Assembly (NCBI GenBank): GCA_007258455.2
Contig: VDFB02270651.1
Location: 703,663,360-703,727,359 of the forward strand
Source of the DNA: Sequoia sempervirens
Lineage: Eukaryota; Streptophyta; Pinopsida; Cupressales; Cupressaceae
Reading direction: 5' to 3'
Length of the DNA stretch: 64,000 nucleotides
Made by a program: the position numbers and the translations under genes. Each line of letters opens with the position of its first letter. The first letter of the stretch is position 1. Positions 51,096 through 63,300 of this stretch are shown one piece after another. The notes beneath the pieces were generated by a model, which ran no database searches, was not told the DNA's origin, and was given only the letters and a program-made list of their open reading frames with translations.

Positions 51096-51489
51096 CCCTG
51101 CATGAATTTGAGCCTAATACCATCTTAACTGCATGCAATATCAAGTCATGCTTTTATTTAAAAATAATTCCCAACCTCTTCTTTGTGATCTCTCCCAAAA
51201 ATTCCATTTGTCTTCCCTTTGCCTCTAGATGAATGGGTGTGTCCATCTTTAGACCACTTTTCTAATTCAGAGATACAATGATCTTCCATCAAAGTCATAG
51301 TCATCTTTTTAATAAGTGGGTTTACCCCACGAAACCATCATTACTACTAACGCTTCACACACATTCATGCGAAAGCACACCACCTATTGTTATAAATTTT
51401 GTGCCACCAATATTCATATCAATTAAGCTTATCCTTTTCTAGCCTTGTACTTCATCATATCCTACCAACACGACATTGAGATTTTCTTT

Positions 51490-51940
51490 TGATTTTAAAA
51501 AGGAGGGGTAAGTTATTCCATTGTATCCCTTTTGGATAGGTCATCTACCATCACATGTCCCTCCTGATACATAGGAGATCCTAAAATCCTCCATTCTATT
51601 TAATATTTCTAATATTGGAGGATTCCATTTCCTCAATTTCCATCTCGATATCTAGCCACAATGAATGGCATTAATTGTTATCAACAAGTCCCCTTCTAAA
51701 TGAATCTTCTTCAAACCCAACAATGAGGCACATTAGAGGCTAATGAGGGAAGCCCTAAATTCAACTTCATTGTTGGTACCTTGCCCCAAACATTCTGATT
51801 TTTCCACCAACATGGTCCCTTTGTGGTCTCTAATTACGCAACCTGCCCCACACAACCATGGGTTGCCTTTTGCATCCCCATCAAAATTTATCTTTTTCCA
51901 ACCTTCTTCCAAAGGCCTCCATGGGAAATACAAGAGGGAT
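51490..51940 (-). pseudogene. RNase H domain of a LINE-type polyprotein, copy A
   Basis: Minus-strand translation KKINFDGDAKGNPWLCGAGC is the start of a plant retroelement RNase H domain. Catalytic carboxylates are visible in order: Asp in NFDGD, Glu in NNEVEF, Asp in LEGDLL, and Asp in HVMVDDLSK after a frameshift. Stops occur after ASLISL and in CG-stop-IS. Upstream reverse transcriptase sequence was not found. Copy B at 57409-56960 is nearly identical (NKEVEF for NNEVEF). Confidence 0.75.
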
Positions 51941-52102
51941 TTAAATCCTATATTTCTTAGAATATTTTTTGAAGCCTATACGTATTATATTTTACTTGGT
52001 AACTTTTCTAAATAATATATATAGTAATATTTATTTGATTGATTTATGTATTATTTAAGAGAGTGTATATATATACATTATATTTTAATTTATAACTCTT
52101 TT

Positions 52103-52108
<6 letters not shown>

Positions 52109-52138
<30 letters not shown>
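52109..52138. repeat. (AT)n microsatellite
   Basis: About 15 AT dinucleotides; shorter in copy B (57578-57595). Confidence 0.95.
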
Positions 52139-52140
<2 letters not shown>

Positions 52141-53433
52141 CTACCTCTACCCCTAAAATTAGATATAATTTTATTATTACTTTGATATGTGTACACCCTT
52201 TCTAACCCAATTTTGGATTCTAATTATGACCCTAAAATTATATATAGTAATAAGTAACATTTTGATAATCTAACTCTAATTTTAACCCTTTTTCTAACTC
52301 TAAAATTAATATAATATGATTATTGCTTATATATATGTACCCCATTTCTAACTTTAAATTTAATCTTATTTCCAATCCTAGTTGTTGACCCTAAAATTAA
52401 ATATAATGTTACACAAATAATATTATTAATTATATAAAAATTACATATTTTAATTGATATCTTACATATTGTAGTTATTGGCATTATTAGTATGTCTATT
52501 AAAAACTCTATATTTAAAGTAACTAGATTACTTAATTACCAAATAGACTCTTAAGTTTTAAATAAGACATATATCAATTTATGCAACTACATGTTACTTT
52601 AGTACCCCTCTCTAATATGGTTCTCTTAGAAAAATTTGTGGTGAATAATAATATCTTGAAATGATTTTTTGTTTGCTAGATGTAATTTGATTGGGATGTG
52701 GTGTCTATCTTTGGATCCATATGAATAAAGTTGGATCTAAATTATTTATTCTCATTATTACAATTTCTATAAAGGTCATAAGTTAAATTTTTCTTTGTAA
52801 CCATTATTTCTTCTTAATTAATTTTTTCTTTGTAATGATTGCTTCTTCTTAATAAATTTTTACCCCTTTAAAAAATAAAAAATAAAGGTCGTAAGTTAAA
52901 TGGTCTAATTAGAGATTATCATATAAAGGAAATCTATAATCATTATGAAAAATATTTAATAGATACATATAAATAACAATTTTAATGTTTAATATATTAT
53001 ATGATGCACCAAAATTCCATGTAAATGCATGTGTGTATGTCATGTGCATTAAAAATGGGTTAACAAATTTAAGGGGGATTTTTCGTTACATGATGTTGGG
53101 GAAATTAATATAGACCAAATAGATATGGATAGACAATAGAGATAGAATCCATTAATTAATGATTAAAGATGATAATTTTATTGGTTAGCAATCTTAATTA
53201 GAGTAGAGAACTGAAAGCATGATACTATTAATAAAGCATATATCTAGAGACAAAATACTCATTAATGATTAAGATAGGGTATGTGTAGGATCATGATGGA
53301 CCAAAAAGTGGAAATGGGAAAAAAATTACATTTTGCATTGACCCAAAAACACGCAAATCCCGAGTTGACTTTTTTTTGGCTTGGGTGTCAGTACATTGCT
53401 CCAAAGCAATGCCCAAACCAAGATTTACATATC
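52139..53433. other. AT-rich tail of block A, no gene
   Basis: Non-coding. It contains repeated CCCTAAAATTA motifs (52150-52400). Confidence 0.6.
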
Positions 53434-53533
53434 NNNNNNNNNNNNNNNNNNNNNNNNNNNNNNNNNNNNNNNNNNNNNNNNNNNNNNNNNNNNNNNNNNN
53501 NNNNNNNNNNNNNNNNNNNNNNNNNNNNNNNNN
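53434..53533. other. Assembly gap, 100 N
   Basis: Exactly 100 N between the two tandem blocks. Open frames reported across it are meaningless. Confidence 1.
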
Positions 53534-55215
53534 AAATTGCACCAATCTCTATTTATACACACACATACACAAAAAATTATATTGATTGATATAACAAAAA
53601 AAAAAGAAGATAAAAAGGTCACATACTTATTGATTAAATTAAATCTAGGAAAACATTAGTATATCTTGGTAGTGTGGCTAGTAGGGTTTGTTGAGTTTTC
53701 TTTTGTATGCATTTTGTTCATAAATTTGTCTCTTTACTATCAAAAAGACCTTCTCCTTTGATGAAGTGAGGGGGTCTTTCAAGGGGGATTACAACACATA
53801 AGTCCATATCACCATTTATCATATCCAATAGGTGTCCATTCAAGGTCCTCAAAATTGAGAAATGATTTTCTTGGTTGGGAATATCTTGCACATATAGTTT
53901 GATGACTAATTCCCATTTATTCTTTCAGACCATTCTTAATAAAATTTAAATTGTTAGTAGTCCCCTATCTTTTTAACAAAATGTATAAACAACTATATTG
54001 ATTTCTCTATTCAATCCATGAATATTATTCTCTTTCATGTACATAGAGGTATAAAATTCTATCGCCATAATCATTACACTTTTTTTTAAAATACAAGTAA
54101 TAATAATTATAATCAATCACATTTAAATTTTGACTCACTTTGCCTTAGTTTTCACACTTTGCTTTGAGCTTCAAAATAATATAAGAGTTATTTGAATGGT
54201 ATGTTAAAAAAGAGTATATCAAACATTGGGATGAAGTCATAAAAAACAATTTACTAATATCAAAATCATTATAATATCATTTATCCTAAATAAAATATAT
54301 TGTCATATCCTTTGGTTTATATTTTTTAATCAATTAAATGTATTTTTATTACTAAAAGATGGATATTTTTATCGATTCAAAATCAGCTAAGGGGATACAC
54401 CCGTTGTATTAATCAAAAATATTAACATTATAGAAGGTGGCATGAATACACACCCCCAAGATTTACAATCCCAAAAAATAAATGTAGTACACCATCACAC
54501 TCCTACCAATGTATCCCAACTCCTCAAGAAACAAAATGAAGCTAGGAACAAATCATGTCTAGGCACCTAATGCATGATTTACACATACATATCCTTGATA
54601 GGCCAGATCAACCACCCTAAGCAAAAATATAGCACACTCCAAACAACCTAATACCAATACACTTTCAAATACATTTTTGATAAAACCTCCTTGCCTAAAC
54701 AAAAAACTAGAGCACCATTCACTTGACTAGTTTGAACCTCTCCTATTGGAGCCCATGGCCCACCTCCACCATCCACCATCACTAGCTCATCCATAACATT
54801 GGAACCATTCCAGTTCATCAAGCCCATTGTTTCCACCAAGCCTTCCTTGTGAATGTAGTTCTGCAACCAACCAAGCTTCCCTTCTAGAGCCAACCTCAAA
54901 AAACATTTCAAAAATAGTATGCCATTTGTCACCCCAACCTGAAACTTGGGAAAACCCATTGGGTCCTCTTTAAATATTAATGGGAATTTTTGTGACGGAT
55001 GTCTCCTATGCCTAACCAAATAGTAGTCTTTAGGGATGGGAAAACTAATCTCGGGCACCACATTCTCCAAAACATCATCCAAGCCCACCAAGAACTTTCT
55101 CCAAATTAGTTTCCTGCTTATCCCCTTGCATTCTCCTTCGATTCCACAGTTTTGAGAAGGGTGGCCAAAAACATGGCCATAATATCAAATTTTATGTGAT
55201 GCCTATGGTCCCACA

Positions 55216-56563
55216 TGTTGGAAGTTTAAGGATTTTTTCATTGATATGCTTGTTGGCAACATGAGCATGGATATATAGTGTGCAAATACAATGTTTTCAT
55301 TGATGTCAACATTGTGGTTTTGGTATGAAGATTGATATGTAAAACAATTATTCAAGCATGAGTGTGCATATATATGACAATCCAATGCATAGATGCAATA
55401 ATTTTTTATCCAATGTAGAAAGTTGAAGTGGATAATTGGCTAAGTGTTAGAACAAAATTTTCTATGTACAATGCATTTGGTTTTTGGTCTACATTGGTCT
55501 GACTTGAAGATTTTTTCTCTACAATTCTAAGGAATTTTTTTTTGATATTAGAGGCTCGTCTAAATCCAAACTTTCATTCCTTTTAGCCTTCTAGCGTAGA
55601 AGTTATGAATGATAGTACATCGGGTTTGCCAGTGATGGTGTTTCCTGTGTAGAGTGTATGTTTTGATAAATCTACACTTCATTGCAGAATAATATTTTGT
55701 CTAGTGGATTTGTGGAGGAATTTACAGGTGTTAGTTGCATCTAAGTTCCAAGTGGCATGAATATTAGAGGTCCACGTGTCATTTTGAGGATGATCAATTG
55801 ATGAATTTTGATGATTAGGTCACCTGTGGTGCTGACCTGATATGTTTAAGGTTAAGTAGATTTTAAATAAGTATTAATTTATTATGTGGGAGATATTATA
55901 AGTCCACCCTAACCTAATTGATGTGTTACAAGTTTTATATTAAGGTGTGAAGTGTGTATGGTTGAATGTTGATCCGACAAGTTATGTTTTGCATGATACA
56001 TCTTATTAGGCCAACCTAATTGATGTTGCAAAGGTTTGCAAATCTAGTGGGTATAAGTATAAGATCATTTCAGTATTATAGAGTGATGATACAAGTGTTG
56101 TTGATGTAAATTGTGTGAATTTGATGTGAGTGCAGAGTAGAGCAGCGTGTTAGAGCAGACTAGTATGAAGTGTGTAAAATCTATATATTGAGCTTTAGTG
56201 GAACTATAATTCTTGCATATTTTAGATGTGATTGTAGCAGTTCAGATCTTAGAAGTGTTTCATCCCTCTTCTATCTTTCTTTCATTTTGTGGATAGTGAG
56301 TCCACCTCCTATGAGTATTTCTATAATATATTGTAACTGTTTATAATATATTGTAAGCTAATCCTCACCGTGGTTTTTCCCTTTTTGGGCTTTCCACGTA
56401 AAATATCTAGTGTTCATGTGTTACATGTTTTGATGGTTTCTTTCATGCTTTTCTTTCTTACTACAAATTAAATATGCTATGTGGAAAGAATTTTTAAATG
56501 TTAAAGTGGTTTTAAATAATACTGACTCACTGCCCTCCCTCTTAGTATTTCAGGTGTTCAACA
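55216..56563 (+). mobile_element. Probable solo Copia-type LTR, copy B
   Basis: 1348 bp; same inverted ends as copy A. It is longer mainly through a short GTAGAGCAG / TTAGAGCAG duplication near 56140-56165. Confidence 0.6.
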
Positions 56564-56959
56564 CCCTGCATGAATTTTGAGCCTAATACCATCTTAACTA
56601 CATGCAATATCAAGTCATGCTTTGATTTAAAAATAATTCCCAACCTCTTCTTTGTGATCTCTCCCAAAAATTCCATTTGTCTTCCCTTTGCCTCTAGATG
56701 AATGGGTGTGTCCATCTTTAGACCACTTTTCTAATTCAGAGATACAATGATCTTCCATCAAAGTCATAGTCATCTTTTTAATAAGTGTGTTTACCCCACG
56801 AAACCATCATTATTGCTAACGCTTCACACACATTCATGTGAAAGGACACCACCTATCATTATAAATTTTGTGCCACCAATATTCATATCAATTAAGCTCA
56901 TCCTTTTCCAGCCTTGTACTTCATCATATCCTGCCAACACAACATTGAGATTTTCTTTT

Positions 56960-57409
56960 GATTTTAGAAAGGAGGGGTAAGTTCTTCCATTATATCCCTT
57001 TTGGATAGGTCATCTACCATCACATTTCCCTCTTGATACATAGGAGATCCTAAAATCCTCCATTCTATTTAATATTTCTAATATTGGTGGATTACATTTC
57101 CTCAATTTCCATCTCGATATCTAGCCACAATGAATGGCATTAATTGTTATCAACAAGTCCCCTTCTAAATGAATCTTCTTCAAACCCAACAATGAGGCAC
57201 ATTAGAGGCTAATGAGGGAAGCCCTAAATTCAACTTCTTTGTTGGTACCTTGCCCCAAACATTCTGATTTTTCCACCAACATGGTCCCTTTGTGGTCTCT
57301 AATTACGCAACCTGCCCCACACAACCATGGGTTTCCTTTTGCATCCCCATCAAAATTTATCTTTTTCCAACCTTCTTCCAAAGGCCTCCATGGGAAATAC
57401 AAGAGGGAT
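56960..57409 (-). pseudogene. RNase H domain of a LINE-type polyprotein, copy B
   Basis: Same reading as copy A (INFDGDAKGNPWLCGAGC), with the same internal stops and frameshift, so the damage predates the duplication. Confidence 0.75.
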
Positions 57410-58824
57410 TTAAATCCTATATTTCTTAGAATATTTTTTGAAGCCTATAGGTATTATATTTTACTTGGTAGTACTTTTCTAAATAATATATATAGTAATA
57501 TTTATTTGATTGATTTATGTATTATTTAAGAGAGTGTATATATATATACATTATATTTTAATTTATAACTCTTTTAAATTATATATATATATATACCCTA
57601 CCTCTACCCCTAAAATTAGATATAGTAATAAGTAACATTTTGATAATTTAACTCTAATTTTAACCCTTTTTCTAACTCTAAAATTAATATAATATGATTA
57701 TTGCTTATATATGTACCCATTTCTAACTTTAAATTTAATCTTATTTCCAATCCTAGTTGTTGACCCTAAAATTAAATATAATGTTACACAAATAATATTA
57801 TTAATTATATAAAAATTACATATTTTAATTAATATCTTACATATTGTAGTTATTGGCATTATTAGTATGTCTATTAAAAACTCTATATTTAAAGTAACTA
57901 GATTACTTAATTACCAAATAGACTCTTAAGTTTTAAATAAGACATATATCAATTTATGCAACTACATGTTACTTTAGTACCCCTCTCTAATATGGTTCTC
58001 TTAGAAAATTTGTGGTGAATAATAATATCTTGAAATGATTTTTGGTTTGCTAGATGTAATTTGATTGGGATGTGGTGTCTATCTTTGGATCCATATGAAT
58101 AAAGTTGGACCTAAATTATTTATTACCATTATTACAATTTCTATAAAGGTCATAAGTTAAATTTTTCTTTGTAACCATTATTTCTTCTTAATTAATTTTT
58201 TCTTTGTAATGATTGCTTCTTCTTAATAATTTTTTACCCCTTTAAAAAATTAAAAATAAAGGTCATAAGTTAAATGGTCTAATTAGAGATTATCATATAA
58301 AGGAAATCTATAATCATTATGAAAAATATTTAATAGATACATATAAATAACAATTTTAATGTTTAATATATTATATGATGCACCAAAATTCCATGTAAAT
58401 GCATGTGTGTATGTCATGTGCATTAAAAATGGGTTAACAAATTTAAGGGGGATTTTTCGTTACATGATGTTGGGGAAATTAATATAGACCAAATAGATAT
58501 GGATAGACAGTAGAGATAGAATCCATTAACTAATGATTAAAGATGATTTATTGGTTAGCAATCTTAATTAGAGTAGAGAACTGAAAGCATGATACAATTA
58601 ATAAAGCATATATCTAGAGACAAAATACTCATTAATGATTAAGATAGGGTATGTGTAGGATCATGATGGACCAAAAAGTGGCAATGGGAAAAAAATTATG
58701 TTTTTCATCGACCCAAAAATGAGAAAATCCCGAGTTGACTTTTTTCTAGCTTGGGTGTTAGTACATTGCTCCAAAGCAATGCCCAAACCAAGATTTACAT
58801 ATCGGTTATCCAATTTGAGGTGCC

Positions 58825-58836
58825 TATAAATATATA
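58825..58836 (+). promoter_or_regulatory. TATA box of gene copy 2
   Basis: TATAAATATATA, followed by a plausible 5' exon that ends at a donor (AAAG/GTAAGA, 58944/58945). Confidence 0.5.
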
Positions 58837-58859
58837 ATTGTGGGCTTTTAAAATCATTT

Positions 58860-61299
58860 CACTCATTTTGACAGGCTGCGGTCACATAGTGAGAAGGAGT
58901 TGCGAATAACAAATATCCGATTTAATAGATATTCGATTTGAAAGGTAAGATTTTGGATTTTTTTTGTTTTAATCAATTTTTCAATTAGATTTGTATAATT
59001 TTATGTAGTTTTTTATGGATTCTTTTTTAAAAGTAGGGTTTTTGATTGATTTTTATTAAGAACTTGAGTTTACAATGGATTTTTATTAAAAATTAATGTT
59101 TTTAATGGATTTTGATTAAAAAATAGTGTTGTTTATGTATTTTTATTAAAAACTAGAGTTTGTTATATATTTTTGTTAAAAATTAGGGTTTTTTTTGGAT
59201 TTTTATTAAAAACTAGGGTATTTTTACAATAATTTCATTTATATTATGTAATTTCAAGTAGATTAATTAGTTTTTAACTTTAATCAGGCATTATGGCTTA
59301 TGAGAATGAAAATGCACAAATTCCAAATAATCTACTAGCTGAGAATGAAAATGCACAAATGTCAAATGCTCCACCACCTTCGCAACCATCAATTGAAGAC
59401 TTATTAGTGAAAAAATGCAGCAATTGAGGGGAATTTGTGATGTTTATAAGAGAATCCCTCAATTATCTGAGATGACAAACACATTGAAGGAAATAATTAA
59501 AAATATAGAAACCCTCTCTACCCAACATAATGCCTTTCATTCGTGGTGAGAAGACATGAGAGAATATTATGCATGTGGATTGTCTTACGATGATGTGAAA
59601 GATCTCAAAATAACCAAAGCCCAAATCACCTCTTTATTTGTTAACCCCCGTACCGGTTTTCCAGTTAATGTTAATAAACCAAAACTTTCTATAAAATGGT
59701 GCACGAATAGGGACATTGTAGATAAATTTTGGGATCATTAGTGTATGGTTTTTGATAAACCACCAAACAACAATTGTGATATACCATTTTACTTTATTAA
59801 AAAATTATATGTGGAGTTTGTGTTAGGGTATCATGTCAATTACTTTGACATTAAACCCTTCCAAGGCATTGGTGGAGGTATGCCCTAGGATAGACCAGGG
59901 GTAGTTAGAGTAGTCCCATGCTGATATGTTCCCCCTCCTCCCCTTCCTCCACCACCTCGAATATATCATCTAGATATTATGCAGGATGTAGCCACACAGA
60001 CTATCTAGGCTATTGACTCTTTAAGTGGTCTTTTGGTTTCACATGCTTCTACAAAAGCTCAGCCACATTCTGGTGATCTTGGCGATGGCTCGAGTGTTGT
60101 TGCATTATCCTCCTTAGGTCCACATATTTGTGTGCCACATAATTGCTCTATTTGCCAACATATATGCTTGGGTCCTCTTGTACAACCCGTTGAGCATCCC
60201 TTGGACACTTTGGATTATGACGTCCATTATGTGGACATTATAGATCAAATGCAGGGGAGTGGAGCGCACCCTACAAAGTCCTCTCCTGCTAGAGAGGGGA
60301 ATGTTGGAATAGTGACATAGGTAAGATTTAAGTTGTAAATTCATAATTTGCATTTTTTTTAAATGAATATTAATAAGAGACAGTATAAAGTACTAATATT
60401 TATTTACATGGTCTATTTAACAATTGATGTCTTAGGAGGAGCTCGCACATGTGACTGATAGCACCCTTAGGGCCATTTCATTTGGCCTCGATATGCACAC
60501 AATATGTATTTTCGCACTCACTCATTTACATTTTTTTATTATATACTTGCTTTTCATTTGAATTGTCATTAATGAAATTATATAATAACTTATATTTTTA
60601 TCTTATTTTCCTCTTGTAGGAAACACCTAGTGTGAGCGAGGTGTTGTGTTGTCCAGACTATAGAGGTGAAATTTTAGATAAGGGAAAGGTAATTGAACTC
60701 AAATTCAATTGAATTAATATTTTTAAGATCTTTTATTGATTATACATACATCGACATAGATTGGTAGTTTCATATGTACTTGTCATTTTTATGTACAGGA
60801 AGTTATGAGATATACAATGTTGTTGAAAAGTGCCACAATGCGTGAAGGAGTAGGTATTGGAACACCTCAAGGAGGAGGTGTCGAAACACCTAAAGGAGAT
60901 AAAGAAAAAGATCAACCTAAAAAGGTATGTGTTTATTTTATTTTGTGTTTGGTAAATATGTTCCTATTACTAACAATTGTATGCTAACTTGGATCAATTT
61001 TATGTTTTTGTTCACATATACAGATTGACATTAAAAAATTTGGTTTGATTGGTTCTTTGAGAGGGGAATATTCTAGGACCCTTGACCCTTTGAAGAGATG
61101 TATATTTCAGGTGATTAAGATTTCAATTTTAGAGTTCAATTATAATTCAATGTATATTGATTTTTATGTTAATTATTTGATTTTAAATTATATAGTATAA
61201 CTAATCTCAATTATGGTTTGAATTTTTCTTGTGCAACTACCTTCAGATCCAACGAGTGCTTCAAAGAGGCTCCATTTTGATGATCCACAAGTAGTTTAG
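58860..61299 (+). pseudogene. Unknown multi-exon gene, copy 2 (several stops and a frameshift in exon 2)
   Basis: Proposed exons: 5' UTR exon to 58944, 59288-about 60320, 60436-about 60492 (donor unclear), 60620-60688 (69 bp), 60799-60924 (126 bp), 61024-61110 (87 bp) and 61247-about 61299. The 69-, 126- and 87-bp exons are open, phase 0, with GT/AG borders. Exon 2 starts MAYENENAQIPNN, has a one-base frameshift near 59410-59420 and stops at about 59543 and 59739, then carries the conserved core (LSYDDVKDLKITK, KWC, MVFDKPPNNNCD, KLYVEFVL, FQGIGGG) and a Cys cluster (CVPHNCSICQHIC). The 69-bp exon has the same length and phase as in copy 1 at 13489-13421. Late exons are Gly/Lys-rich. The protein family was not recognised. 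Confidence 0.62.
58945..59287 (+). repeat. 5' UTR intron with tandem repeats of about 38 bp
   Basis: Intron from GTAAGA to TTTAATCAG, six bases before the ATG at 59293. About six degenerate units (GGATTTTTATTAAAAACTAG plus GGTTTTT) fill 59020-59220. Confidence 0.6.
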
Positions 61300-61564
61300 G
61301 ATGAGATAGACATTTTGGCATGTAAATTTTGAATAGATATTGAGATGGCATATGCCACATTTTGTAAAACTTTGTTTGAGTTGGCATTGATGCCACTTTT
61401 TTATATGGACATACACTTGATTATTGGATAATTTGATATATAGAAGTTGACAATCAAAATTTAACTTTTTCCTCATGTGCATGATTAAACTCTTTAAAAA
61501 TTTAATCAAGTGAGCAATAGTTAAATATCAATGTACAATAGAAAAAAATAATAATGGTTATATT
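61300..61564. other. 3' flank of gene copy 2, no feature
   Basis: AT-rich, no coding or repeat signal. Confidence 0.5.
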
Positions 61565-61960
61565 ATGTAGTTTATATTCATATCACTGATTACATTGCAT
61601 TGCACATCTTTCAAACTCAAAGAATTACTTCACATTGCATAACTAACAACTAGATGTTGATAGATGAAAAAAATTCAATTACAATATAGTTTTTACAAAG
61701 TCAACCTAAGAAGTTATGCAATTATTTCACATTACATAACTAATAACCAGGAGTAGTTGTCAATTGCATTTGCTTGTCATGGAATTCTATGAGACCACAT
61801 TTCTTTGAGGCATTTTTTCAAACAGTTCACTGCCTTGTCTATGCTACCACATTTTTCATACATGTGTACCAAAGTTTTTTATCAAACAATTCACTAGCTT
61901 GTTGCTATGGATAAAAGCCTAAAACAAGTGCTTTCAAACAAGCTATGGATTGATGCAGAG
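61565..61960. repeat. Dispersed repeat plus one PPR-derived unit
   Basis: Reverse complement of the 10664-11035 region. The minus strand reads YEKCGSIDKAVNCLKK, a PPR signature. It lies about 0.27 kb after the gene copy 2 stop. Confidence 0.7.
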
Positions 61961-63059
61961 TGGGGGTGGAAACCATTCAATCTGCCAAACCAATGAGTAT
62001 CAATCAAAAATTCAAAACAAAATTAGATGATCTACTCAAAACTCCAAACCTTACTATGCTTTCCCTTGTAGCACTAGCAACCTGGTTTAAAGGATTCTTC
62101 AACCCAAGTTTCCAAGACACCACACACAAAAATTAGTGAATCATACACTCTTTTCAGAGTTACACAACATATGTGAAAACTACCCTTGACTCCTTTGGAC
62201 CAAATTTGAGAACCAATAGCATACCTTTGTCCTAAGCTTGTGAATTAGCCCTCTTTTACAAAGTGAGTTCCCTTTAAACACTTCATCTTCACAAGAACAC
62301 CCCAAAAAGTCTTGATTTGTGTCATAAAACAAAAAATTCTAAGATTATTCTGCACCTATAGGTCCTTTAGTAGGTTGTCCCATGAAACCCTCTATTTACC
62401 ATCCAAATGCATAGGGTTTATTGAAAGTACCACTTGTACAACTCCCCTAACCATGCCACTGACTCAGAAACCTCTATTATGACCCCAATATGCTTAAACA
62501 TTAAAGACATTCCCCCACTCTAATTGATTTTAACAAACCCTAGGCTAAAAGCTCCATTTTCATGCAATTTAAGCAATGTTTTGCTTAGGACAGCAACTCC
62601 AAGACTCACAAATCATTTCCCCTGCCTTAAATGGACATGCACACATTCAAATAATATTGTACATAGCCTCTCCACTGAGCCACATGAAAGGTATAGTAGA
62701 TGGAGGGCTTCAATAATTCATAATTTACTCAAAATGTTAAATTTGGGTTCACTACTTGCCTTGAGAAAACTTGGCACAAAACTCACAAAAATTGAAAAGA
62801 AAGCACTCAAACCAACTTTAAAGGGGTCTCAGACCTGCGACCCCTCATTCCACACTCTATGCAGTCATTTACTTGTTGTGTAGGGGCCAAACAATGGAGA
62901 AAACATAGATTTTTTCTATAGAAACCACAGTTTTTGCAAGGTAACTCAATATGATTTTATTGATTCTTCACAAAATTGCATTCATCAATCCCCAAAATGA
63001 GTTCCTCAACATTTTTTAAGACTCTCCCCCACACAAAACAACCAACCAACTCCCAATAA
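61961..63059. other. No recognisable gene
   Basis: C/A-rich on the plus strand. One 119-codon open frame (62524-62883) has no recognisable domain or context and is not called. Confidence 0.5.
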
Positions 63060-63300
63060 CTGATTTACAAACTAAGTTACCAGTTTGGGTTTGGGTTCGG
63101 GTTCGAAGGTTCAGTTCACCGGTTCGGCTAAATTTTTTTTTGGGGGGGGGTTCAGTTCATTTTGGGTTCGTTAGTACAAAAAACATGTAAACATAAAATA
63201 TATATATACATATGCAGCCTAGAAGCATGAATTGGGATTAGAATATCACATAACATCATATAACCAACAAAACCACCATAAACTTGAATTCCATTTAAAA
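63060..63300 (+). mobile_element. hAT-like terminal/subterminal sequence, second copy
   Basis: GGTTTGGGTTCGGGTTCG, then CACCGGTTCGG, a T run with a G8 tract, and GGTTCAG...GGGTTCG, in the same order as 11041-11300. Confidence 0.45.

Larger units (their letters stand above)
48091..53433. repeat. Tandem 5.3-kb block, copy A
   Basis: Matches 53534-58803 throughout at about 97% by eye. It ends at the 100-N gap, exactly where copy B continues into unique sequence at 58804. Confidence 0.95.
53534..58803. repeat. Tandem 5.3-kb block, copy B
   Basis: Same content and order as copy A: knuckle-like frame (55091-54648, minus), LTR-like element (55216-56563), RNase H fragment (57409-56960, minus), AT microsatellite and AT-rich tail. 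It lacks about 85 bp present at 52160-52250 in copy A and continues directly into gene copy 2. Confidence 0.95.

Noticed and set aside
51743..52015. 90-codon plus-strand frame and its copy at 57212-57529
   Set aside because: Antisense to the RNase H fragment, which has clear catalytic motifs.
53281..53659. Open frames crossing the N run
   Set aside because: They include 34 unknown residues and are joined only by the gap.
62524..62883. 119-codon open frame
   Set aside because: No recognisable motif, no homologous copy in the window, no supporting promoter or splice context.
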